In this document: positions 55,583 to 64,000 of the stretch, one piece after another | Position numbering within the stretch: the first letter of the stretch is position 1 | Layout: each line of letters begins with the position of its first letter | NCBI GenBank assembly: GCA_002633025.1 | Contig: NMRB01000794.1 | Span: forward strand, 60,349-124,348 | Length of the DNA: 64,000 bases | DNA from: Notospermus geniculatus | Taxonomy: Eukaryota > Nemertea > Pilidiophora > Heteronemertea > Lineidae | Direction: 5' to 3' | Made by a program: the position numbers and the translations under genes | Notes under the pieces: generated by a model | Seen by the model: only the letters and a program-made list of their open reading frames with translations | The model's database searches: none | Told to the model about the DNA's origin: nothing

Positions 55583-56328
55583 TTGTGATCCTCCACCCAA
55601 AAACTTGTCATCAGTGACTTGAGGTTGGCAAGTTGGGACCATTATATTTGTCGATTTCAGCACTGTCTGTCTGTCTATTGTGAAATCTGATTTCTGTCTA
55701 TCTCCTGGTGTCAAGTCAGTCCGTCTGCGAAGTTTTGGAAGCTTTCTGTAGTGTAGGTCTTTGGCCCTTTGCATTAGGCAGGGCAATCGAGAATTCATTG
55801 AACTGTCTGGATTATCTGTGGAAGCGACCTTTTTATTACACTACACAATACCAATCAAGAGTGACATTCAAATGAAAATCTGTTTCAAGTTTTCTTCGAT
55901 AATGTGCAGGATAAAGTGGATAAATTAGTGACACACAAAACAGTAAAGTAAGAACACTGCTACTATTCAGCACAACATCTATCATTTGACCTCCTCCCTG
56001 CTAGCAAGATACCCTCTCTCTATTGAGGACATCAACTTCAACCCAGAATGAGTCATTCCCCTCCTAAAAAATGCCCTCCTCCCTTGTCACTTCCCTTTTG
56101 TTATTGAACACTTTCCCTGGTGGTGGTGGTGGGGGGGGGGAGCGGGCGGGGCTGGGGATCTGCCACAGATTGTAAATGAACACTAGTATAGTAGAACATG
56201 GAACTCCCCCATCTTAACTACAACAAGAAAGTTGGACAGAAAATGTGCATTACATGTCAATATTGTGTAAGAAATCTGAAGAGAAATTGGGGAGGTTTCT
56301 CCCACTAGACCCAGGAGTTGTGTACATT
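55583..56328. other. No gene recognised
   Basis: Includes a G-rich run (GGTGGTGGTGGTGGGGGGGGGG) at about 56119-56141. A 109-codon minus ORF overlaps the MITE and is not called. Confidence 0.4.
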
Positions 56329-56678
56329 ATATGCATAGAAAACATTGGTTCACAAATCACTTCGTAAATGCCATGTCACAATAACTACCACCAGCACTTT
56401 GACCAGACGTGCCAGAGTCACACCAACAATAGATCTGGATAACACTTTTCCAGCATTGTAATGGGCTGTTCTCCCTTTGGTGTTCACCCATTTAGTAATC
56501 AAAAATCAGTGATCTTTTTGTTACATTTCCTGCTAATCAAATGAAACAAAAAACAATATGTCATGCTAGACCTTTCACACATGATTGGATTTATGCCTGT
56601 GTTAAGTTCTAGCCCCAAACTCTGATTATTTCTCAGATTTCTAGGGGTAGCAACTCTGGCATTGTTTCGTTAATTACG
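56329..56678 (-). repeat. Right arm of the 5.7-kb inverted-repeat pair
   Basis: Inverse of 50981-51325. Ends CTGGCATTGTTTCG. Confidence 0.85.
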
Positions 56679-56779
56679 TCATGCTTAATTTTTTGTTTTC
56701 TCTTGATCAGATTTATTAATTACCTGACATAAGATACCAGCCTAGTGATTTTGGTATCGATAGCTTTAGTGGTTTCCGA

Positions 56780-57815
56780 GTTCGACCAATTTTGTAACAT
56801 CCCTTCTTAACCGCTCAGCCCCTTTGATATTTTGACATATCGGGAGATCTGCCACAGTAAGCGGGTTACAACTGATATCACAACATCATAATTCATCCAC
56901 CGGTGTTATTGCAGCTGAAATTTTCAGTTTACGCCTGCTCCGTCGCATGATATTTGCTGATACATGTATCATGGCGAGATTTGATATTCAAATTTGATAA
57001 TTTGACACATCAAGTCAGAATCTGGTGATGGTAGAAGCCTAAAACCTTCACTTACACATAGGTTATCAAGGACGAGCTCAGATTACGCAATGACCTTGAA
57101 GGTCAGAGGTCAAGGTCAAGGTCAATCAGTTCTAAAGTGCAAATCTTCTCGTAATTTTAGGAGAAAACTACTTATGAGCCTGAATTAACCATCCCCTATA
57201 GGTTTAATCAAGGATGCCTGTTCCAGTTACGCAATACTTCTCAAGGTCCGAGTTCAAGGTCACTGTTAACCGCCTCAGATAACATGAGATCAGTCGGAAC
57301 CTGGTGATGGTGGAAGACTAAAATCTTCACCTATACGTAGGTATCAAGGATGACCGTTCAGATTTGGTCAGAGGTCAAGGTCAAACAGTTCTAAATTGCA
57401 AATCTGCTCAGAATTTCAGGAGAAAATTAATTAGAAGCCTGAATTAACCATCTCCTATAGGTTTAATCAAGGATGCCTGTTCCAGTTACGCAATACTTCT
57501 CAAGGTCAGAGGTCAAGGTCAGAGTCAACCATCACATATAACATGAACTTGCTGACGGTGGAAGCCTAAAAAGGATGACCTTTCTGATTACGCAATGACG
57601 TATAAGTTCAGAGGTCAAGGTCACGGTCAGACGGTTCCAAAATGCAAATCTACTCAGAATGTCAGGGAACACTAATTACAGTCATGCACTAACCATCTCC
57701 TGTAGGTTCAATCAAGGATCCCTGTTCCAGTTACGCAACACTTCTCAGGGTCAGAGGTCAAGGTCACAGTAGTTAACTAGCTCTAGAGTCGTAAACTTCT
57801 GATCGGAAACCACTG
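56780..57815 (-). mobile_element. Family D relative, minus strand, 3' end missing
   Basis: Three blocks GGTTTAATCAAGGATGCCTG at about 57201, 57459 and 57703 mark a 244-258 bp higher-order period containing GGTCAGAGGTCAAGGTCA. On the minus strand this matches the TTGACCTTGACC units of family D. GATCGGAAACCA at about 57801 could be the decayed 5' motif. No 3' hairpin is found on the left. Confidence 0.55.
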
Positions 57816-57845
57816 ACATCGCTCCGATGTCCTTTTCTTCTTGTT

Positions 57846-58826
57846 CTAGACTGTAGTCATGACGTCGATGAATCTGAAACTCTCTCGTCTCCGCGTCTCG
57901 CATGGAAATAGGAAGATTTCACCGTGCAATGAAAAAGCAATTCTAACCTTAAAAAAGTTAAACCAATACAAGTGATGAAATGAAAGTCGGATTGGTGGAA
58001 AGGAACGTGAAGGAGAGACCAGGGGTTCTCTTGGTTTACAGAGGACGACAAAACCAGCTAAGTGTCCAGGTATCGTGTAAGTATAGTTGATGTATTTCGG
58101 GTACCGTCTTAGACATGACTGATACCTCCCATTCCAGTGCACTCCCCTAAACCCCTCATTTGGCAGAGAATTCTTTAATACAGTATGTTCGCATGGCCAT
58201 CTGTAATTTCTATTCTTTCTGTAGGTACAAAAGCTTGCAATTTCGGTTCCGTCGTTATAAGCGAACATTACGTCATCGTACTCTGTGAAAAAAAACCCTC
58301 TAATGTTCATATCAGTTGTGATTTTCAGCGTCATGCCTGATGACAATAATGCTGTCATAGTCAATCTGTCTAGTGTAATATTGAAAACTGTCGCACTAAA
58401 ACCTTGAAGCGACTTGCAAATTATCAGAACTCTGCTTCCCTTTCCGATCCTTGGGTAATAACGTTTAGCGGGTTTATAACATGGGTGCGATCGGTGTACG
58501 GAAAATGGATATATGTACGATTTGTTGAATATGTCATGAAGGGAAGACCCAGAAGTGTACCTTCCAAAAAATACCAGAAACCGCTTTTTGAACAAGCTTA
58601 ATTCTTGAATAGAACCGATAGACCTATCGTATTGAAATGTGTGCACTAAGTAAAAAGTGTTTTGACGATATGAATAAAAGTTTACTTCAGACTTAGCGAT
58701 TCCTGCTTTACGTGATATCACGAGATAATCAGAAAATTCGTCGTACCACCATGAATGTCTCTTACCTCGAAATGTAAAAGGTGGACTCAGAAAGGACCGG
58801 CCCTTGTGCACGATCTTGTAGTTCTC
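57846..58826 (-). CDS. Paralogue family, best-preserved C-terminal exon (about 326 aa)
   Basis: Function unknown. The exon begins after a convincing 3' splice site (TTTTTAGCTTCAG, acceptor at 58827) and opens ENYKIVHKGRSFLSPPFTFRG. The frame then stays open to a stop at 57846. Repeated short blocks of alternating hydrophobic and aromatic residues (WWYDEFSDYLVISRK, VNFYSYRQNTFYLVHTF, RFLVFFGRYT, SRVLIICKSLQG, FFFTEYDDVMFAY, AGFVVLCKP) suggest a beta-propeller-like fold, but no WD or kelch signature is clear. The first third is duplicated at 21719-22085 with its intron. An upstream exon is required but not found adjacent; in copy 1 the likely upstream exon is 22246-23213. Intact frame over 326 codons argues for function. 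Confidence 0.6.
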   Translation of the reverse strand, partial: ENYKIVHKGRSFLSPPFTFRGKRHSWWYDEFSDYLVISRKAGIAKSEVNFYSYRQNTFYLVHTFQYDRSIGSIQELSLFKKRFLVFFGRYTSGSSLHDIFNKSYIYPFSVHRSHPCYKPAKRYYPRIGKGSRVLIICKSLQGFSATVFNITLDRLTMTALLSSGMTLKITTDMNIRGFFFTEYDDVMFAYNDGTEIASFCTYRKNRNYRWPCEHTVLKNSLPNEGFRGVHWNGRYQSCLRRYPKYINYTYTIPGHLAGFVVLCKPREPLVSPSRSFPPIRLSFHHLYWFNFFKVRIAFSLHGEIFLFPCETRRRESFRFIDVMTTV

Positions 58827-58933
58827 CTGAAGCTAAAAACATAAGTGAGTTCTTGTAACTAAGATTAAATCAAATAAGCGATTTTTTCCCCTTTTCAACT
58901 GATCATAATAAATAGCATGAGAGGAGTCCTACG

Positions 58934-59248
58934 TCAGCCTGCACAAACAAATTGTGGTACGGAACAGTAAACCTCGCGTAAGTCGCCGGCGCCTACCCCG
59001 CCAAAGTGTACGTCGACGCGGTTGAAAAGGTCCCGATTTCTTGTAATGATATTTCCCATTAAGTTACATTCGCTAAGTCGCCAATCCTTAGTCGTCAAAG
59101 TGCCTAAGTCGTCGTAAATATCCTGGTCCCAACTACGTACAGCAATACTTTTCGCCTTGCGTAAGTCGACACGCGACTGGGGAATCCCCATCATTTGCGG
59201 AATCAGTTCTACTTTGACCATCGCGCCACATGCACTCAGGGAGTTCAC
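58934..59248 (-). CDS. Unassigned 104-aa ORF
   Basis: I do not recognise this protein. It has even, protein-like composition (KAKSIAVRSWDQDIYDDLG, KDWRLSECNLMGN, RDLFNRVDVHFGG), an ATG start and a possible alternative ATG ten codons in. It lies between the duplicated paralogue 5' region (ending about 58970) and the HIRAN-like ORF on the other strand. It might be another exon or part of the same mobile element as the HIRAN-like ORF. Confidence 0.35.
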   Translation of the reverse strand: MNSLSACGAMVKVELIPQMMGIPQSRVDLRKAKSIAVRSWDQDIYDDLGTLTTKDWRLSECNLMGNIITRNRDLFNRVDVHFGGVGAGDLREVYCSVPQFVCAG

Positions 59249-59274
59249 TAGTTTACACTGATCACAGTACTAGT

Positions 59275-59674
59275 ATGCGCCCAATAAGAATTAAATGGTC
59301 CATTAAAGGTTACCATTACTTTAGGATTCGACCAGATGTTGGAGTTAGCCTCCGTGTTGAACCAGAGGAGAATAATGCGTATGATCCTGATGACTCCTGA
59401 TGGCCGTCAGATTGGAAGAGTACCAGCCAACTTGTGTCGAGCATTCCGTGAGATCTTAACCAGGAATCTTTGCCTTGGCGGTATTCAGTGCCGTTTCACC
59501 GGAGTGGAACGACAGTCGGACAGCCCAAACGTCCACCAGCGATACAGGCGTGGAGGGGCCGAATTGAAGTGCAATTACAAGTTTAACATTAGGACTGGCA
59601 GATTTCGAAGGGCTTTGCAAGTCTTTGAGCAATACGTACCATTCAGCGACAGAGATAGGTGTTTTTGTTTGTAG
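59275..59674 (+). pseudogene. HIRAN-like domain ORF, one frameshift
   Basis: HIRAN domains bind DNA ends, and stand-alone HIRAN-like proteins are common in transposon-rich invertebrate genomes. ATG 59275 starts a frame reading MRPIRIKWSIKGYHYFRI and VEPEENNAYDP, which hits a TGA near 59397. The frame beginning around 59380 continues TPDGRQIGRVPANLCRAF, GGIQCRFTGV and GAELKCNYKFNI to a stop at 59674. The pieces join in the expected HIRAN order (N-x-Y-D-P ... G-x-x-I-G-x-V-P ... I-x-C-x-V/F-T-G), so a small indel near 59385 broke the gene. Total about 130 aa, the size of one domain. No partner helicase is visible in the window. Confidence 0.6.
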
Positions 59675-59710
59675 ACTCAAGAGGATTGCAGAAAGGAGCT
59701 GTATACTTAA

Positions 59711-60342
59711 AGCTGAACTTAATAGATATAAACCCCAAGCGGCAGAGGTAGAAATTACGAACAGCCACAAGGGCACTTCCAAACTACCTCTGAAAACGAT
59801 ACACCCTCTCGGACGGTCACAGTTGGTTTCACTTGCCACCACGCTCTTGAACAGTGAAGATCTCAGCACAACTGCCAAATGAGAAAAAAACGAAAAATAA
59901 TCTGTAACGCACCGAGATTCGAACCCACAACCCTCTGATCGATTCGCCAACCTCTTTCTGTACGCGCCACGAAGACTGCGTGACTTGCACGACGACAATT
60001 CCGATCGCTTTATTTCCTCATGGAATCTGCAAAACCACAAACGCCTTTATTGTAGATCGGCGTCGTTGTATGCAAGCAGTCTTCGTGGCGCGTACAGAAA
60101 GAGGTTGGCGAATCGATCAGAGGGTTGTGGGTTCGAACCTCGGTGTCATCACAGATTATTTTTCGTTTTTCTCATTTGGCAGCTGTGCTTAGATCTTTAC
60201 TGTTCAAGAGCGTGGTGGCAAGTGAAACCAACTGTGACCGTCCGAGAGGGTGTATCGTTTTCAGAGGTAGTTTGGAAGTGCCTTGTGGCTGTTCGTAATT
60301 TCTGCCTCTGCCGCTTGGGGTTTATATCTATTAAGTTCAGCT
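59711..60342. mobile_element. 632-bp TTAA foldback with tRNA-like B boxes in both arms
   Basis: TTAA at 59707-59710 and 60343-60346; ends AGCTGAACTTAATAGATATA and inverse; arms of about 270 bp. Each arm contains GATCAGAGGGTTGTGGGTTC/GAACC (B-box-like) behind GTGGCGCGTACAGAAAGAGG, in opposite orientations. Non-coding; ORFs here mirror each other. Confidence 0.75.
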
Positions 60343-60346
60343 TTAA

Positions 60347-60771
60347 GGAACGATTGTACCAAATCATTTTTTAGGTATTAATTGTTGGGCAGTTGTACTA
60401 AAAATGCATGGAATATGTAGTTCAGACATCACTCTATATTGTGAAAGAGAAAAAATGGGACCATTACATAACTGAATGGTAAAACAAAGGACATTTGAAA
60501 AATGTCTTAAATGAAGCAGAAACACTCAAAATACTGATTAATGATCTCGGTACATATGTTAGCTCAATGTGTATTGATCTTTTATTGCTGGAAACACCAT
60601 TTTAAAACATCACTTTAAGAGATATTTGCACTTAAAATGAAAAAAGTCAGCAATTTGCCTAATTCTACAGTTGTGTTTGTGAGGACCTCATAGAGGGGGA
60701 AAAGGAAAACTAACATGAGCAAATGGTTGACTGAATTGCCACAATCAGAATAATGTCCGGCCAGGCAATTC
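60347..60771. other. No gene recognised
   Basis: AT-rich, unassigned. Ends at a single N (60772). Confidence 0.4.
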
Positions 60772-60772
60772 N

Positions 60773-63700
60773 TCCATCATCCATCATCCATCATCCATCA
60801 TCCATCATCCATCATCCATCATCCATCATCCATCATCCATCATCCATCATCCATCATCCATCATCCATCATCCATCATCCATCATCCATCATCCATCATC
60901 CATCATCCATCATCCATCATCCATCATCCATCATCCATCATCCATCATCCATCATCCATCATCCATCATCCATCATCCATCATCCATCATCCATCATCCA
61001 TCATCCATCATCCATCATCCATCATCCATCATCCATCATCCATCATCCATCATCCATCATCCATCATCCATCATCCATCATCCATCATCCATCATCCATC
61101 ATCCATCATCCATCATCCATCATCCATCATCCATCATCCATCATCCATCATCCATCATCCATCATCCATCATCCATCATCCATCATCCATCATCCATCAT
61201 CCATCATCCATCATCCATCATCCATCATCCATCATCCATCATCCATCATCCATCATCCATCATCCATCATCCATCATCCATCATCCATCATCCATCATCC
61301 ATCATCCATCATCCATCATCCATCATCCATCATCCATCATCCATCATCCATCATCCATCATCCATCATCCATCATCCATCATCCATCATCCATCATCCAT
61401 CATCCATCATCCATCATCCATCATCCATCATCCATCATCCATCATCCATCATCCATCATCCATCATCCATCATCCATCATCCATCATCCATCATCCATCA
61501 TCCATCATCCATCATCCATCATCCATCATCCATCATCCATCATCCATCATCCATCATCCATCATCCATCATCCATCATCCATCATCCATCATCCATCATC
61601 CATCATCCATCATCCATCATCCATCATCCATCATCCATCATCCATCATCCATCATCCATCATCCATCATCCATCATCCATCATCCATCATCCATCATCCA
61701 TCATCCATCATCCATCATCCATCATCCATCATCCATCATCCATCATCCATCATCCATCATCCATCATCCATCATCCATCATCCATCATCCATCATCCATC
61801 ATCCATCATCCATCATCCATCATCCATCATCCATCATCCATCATCCATCATCCATCATCCATCATCCATCATCCATCATCCATCATCCATCATCCATCAT
61901 CCATCATCCATCATCCATCATCCATCATCCATCATCCATCATCCATCATCCATCATCCATCATCCATCATCCATCATCCATCATCCATCATCCATCATCC
62001 ATCATCCATCATCCATCATCCATCATCCATCATCCATCATCCATCATCCATCATCCATCATCCATCATCCATCATCCATCATCCATCATCCATCATCCAT
62101 CATCCATCATCCATCATCCATCATCCATCATCCATCATCCATCATCCATCATCCATCATCCATCATCCATCATCCATCATCCATCATCCATCATCCATCA
62201 TCCATCATCCATCATCCATCATCCATCATCCATCATCCATCATCCATCATCCATCATCCATCATCCATCATCCATCATCCATCATCCATCATCCATCATC
62301 CATCATCCATCATCCATCATCCATCATCCATCATCCATCATCCATCATCCATCATCCATCATCCATCATCCATCATCCATCATCCATCATCCATCATCCA
62401 TCATCCATCATCCATCATCCATCATCCATCATCCATCATCCATCATCCATCATCCATCATCCATCATCCATCATCCATCATCCATCATCCATCATCCATC
62501 ATCCATCATCCATCATCCATCATCCATCATCCATCATCCATCATCCATCATCCATCATCCATCATCCATCATCCATCATCCATCATCCATCATCCATCAT
62601 CCATCATCCATCATCCATCATCCATCATCCATCATCCATCATCCATCATCCATCATCCATCATCCATCATCCATCATCCATCATCCATCATCCATCATCC
62701 ATCATCCATCATCCATCATCCATCATCCATCATCCATCATCCATCATCCATCATCCATCATCCATCATCCATCATCCATCATCCATCATCCATCATCCAT
62801 CATCCATCATCCATCATCCATCATCCATCATCCATCATCCATCATCCATCATCCATCATCCATCATCCATCATCCATCATCCATCATCCATCATCCATCA
62901 TCCATCATCCATCATCCATCATCCATCATCCATCATCCATCATCCATCATCCATCATCCATCATCCATCATCCATCATCCATCATCCATCATCCATCATC
63001 CATCATCCATCATCCATCATCCATCATCCATCATCCATCATCCATCATCCATCATCCATCATCCATCATCCATCATCCATCATCCATCATCCATCATCCA
63101 TCATCCATCATCCATCATCCATCATCCATCATCCATCATCCATCATCCATCATCCATCATCCATCATCCATCATCCATCATCCATCATCCATCATCCATC
63201 ATCCATCATCCATCATCCATCATCCATCATCCATCATCCATCATCCATCATCCATCATCCATCATCCATCATCCATCATCCATCATCCATCATCCATCAT
63301 CCATCATCCATCATCCATCATCCATCATCCATCATCCATCATCCATCATCCATCATCCATCATCCATCATCCATCATCCATCATCCATCATCCATCATCC
63401 ATCATCCATCATCCATCATCCATCATCCATCATCCATCATCCATCATCCATCATCCATCATCCATCATCCATCATCCATCATCCATCATCCATCATCCAT
63501 CATCCATCATCCATCATCCATCATCCATCATCCATCATCCATCATCCATCATCCATCATCCATCATCCATCATCCATCATCCATCATCCATCATCCATCA
63601 TCCATCATCCATCATCCATCATCCATCATCCATCATCCATCATCCATCATCCATCATCCATCATCCATCATCCATCATCCATCATCCATCATCCATCATC

Positions 63701-64000
63701 CATCATCCATCATCCATCATCCATCATCCATCATCCATCATCCATCATCCATCATCCATCATCCATCATCCATCATCCATCATCCATCATCCATCATCCA
63801 TCATCCATCATCCATCATCCATCATCCATCATCCATCATCCATCATCCATCATCCATCATCCATCATCCATCATCCATCATCCATCATCCATCATCCATC
63901 ATCCATCATCCATCATCCATCATCCATCATCCATCATCCATCATCCATCATCCATCATCCATCATCCATCATCCATCATCCATCATCCATCATCCATCAT
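60773..64000. repeat. (CCATCAT)n heptamer satellite, >=461 units
   Basis: From 60773 to the end of the window every base follows the 7-bp unit CCATCAT (ATGATGG on the other strand) with no variant that I can see, 3,228 bp. The true end is beyond the window. Because 7 is not a multiple of 3, every plus-strand frame cycles through the same seven codons and contains no stop. This is not evidence for a gene. Confidence 0.97.

Noticed and set aside
59456-60374. Minus ORF of 194 codons and plus ORF of 129 codons
   Set aside because: They are mirror translations of the TTAA foldback arms and the antisense of the HIRAN-like ORF.
60773-64000. CRISPR array or endless coding frame
   Set aside because: The unit is 7 bp with no spacers, and the lack of stops follows from the heptamer itself.

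Overview
The window is nuclear DNA from a metazoan, probably a marine invertebrate. There are spliced coding segments with GT/AG junctions, a non-LTR retrotransposon, PIF/Harbinger and other DNA transposons, and many foldback and MITE-like elements. There is no bacterial operon structure and no promoter/RBS pattern. Frequent TAGGCCTA, ACCGGTA and TACATGTA words, together with a CR1/L2-type LINE that carries a 2A peptide, are compatible with an echinoderm or another marine deuterostome. That placement is inference only. Host genes are sparse: one probable PAN/Apple-domain exon and a small family of uncharacterised ORFs. Most of the sequence is transposable elements nested in one another.

Region by region. 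0-3 kb: a 354-aa ORF of unknown function and a ~99-bp minisatellite. 2.8-10.4 kb: inverted arrays of 13-bp units bracket a rolling-circle-like repeat (family A) and a 5.1-kb PIF/Harbinger transposon. That transposon has a transposase broken by one stop and one frameshift, plus a well-preserved spliced Myb-like partner gene on the opposite strand. 11.7-18.4 kb: nested MITEs, a 145-bp tandem-repeat element (family C), a 15-bp minisatellite and a hAT-like MITE. 19.6-20.6 kb: a compact AT-rich island with minus-strand ORFs, one of them a phage/large-DNA-virus-type zinc ribbon. 20.6-21.7 kb: family B element. 21.7-23.7 kb: paralogue fragments and the PAN exon. 25.7-38.2 kb: a deep nest. A foldback holds an L2 fragment and a GGCCCGAAC-ended element. 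That element holds a TTAA element and a full-length 2A-bearing LINE. The LINE is itself interrupted by four other elements. 38.7-42.2 kb: a tRNA-like SINE, an unassigned ORF and several foldbacks. 42.5-48.9 kb: a second family A copy split by a 3.9-kb foldback whose arms both encode the C-terminus of a transposon protein, then family B pieces. 49.9-57.8 kb: two family D copies and a 5.7-kb inverted-repeat pair. 57.8-60.3 kb: the best copy of the paralogue family, a broken HIRAN-like ORF and a TTAA foldback with Pol III B-box-like sequences. 60.8 kb to the end: an unbroken (CCATCAT)n satellite.

The main synthesis concerns four repeat families (A-D). All share one architecture: a 5' subterminal motif, internal tandem repeats of ~145 bp (or ~129 bp in D), a simple repeat, a 3' hairpin and, in A-C, an A-rich end. 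In each family the 5' motif is complementary to that family's own 3' hairpin arm, so the pairing covaries between families. The layout resembles Helentron-associated elements (DINE-1/pearl type), but no Rep/helicase gene is visible here. Nesting gives a relative chronology, and several insertions are confirmed by empty sites in duplicated copies inside the same window.
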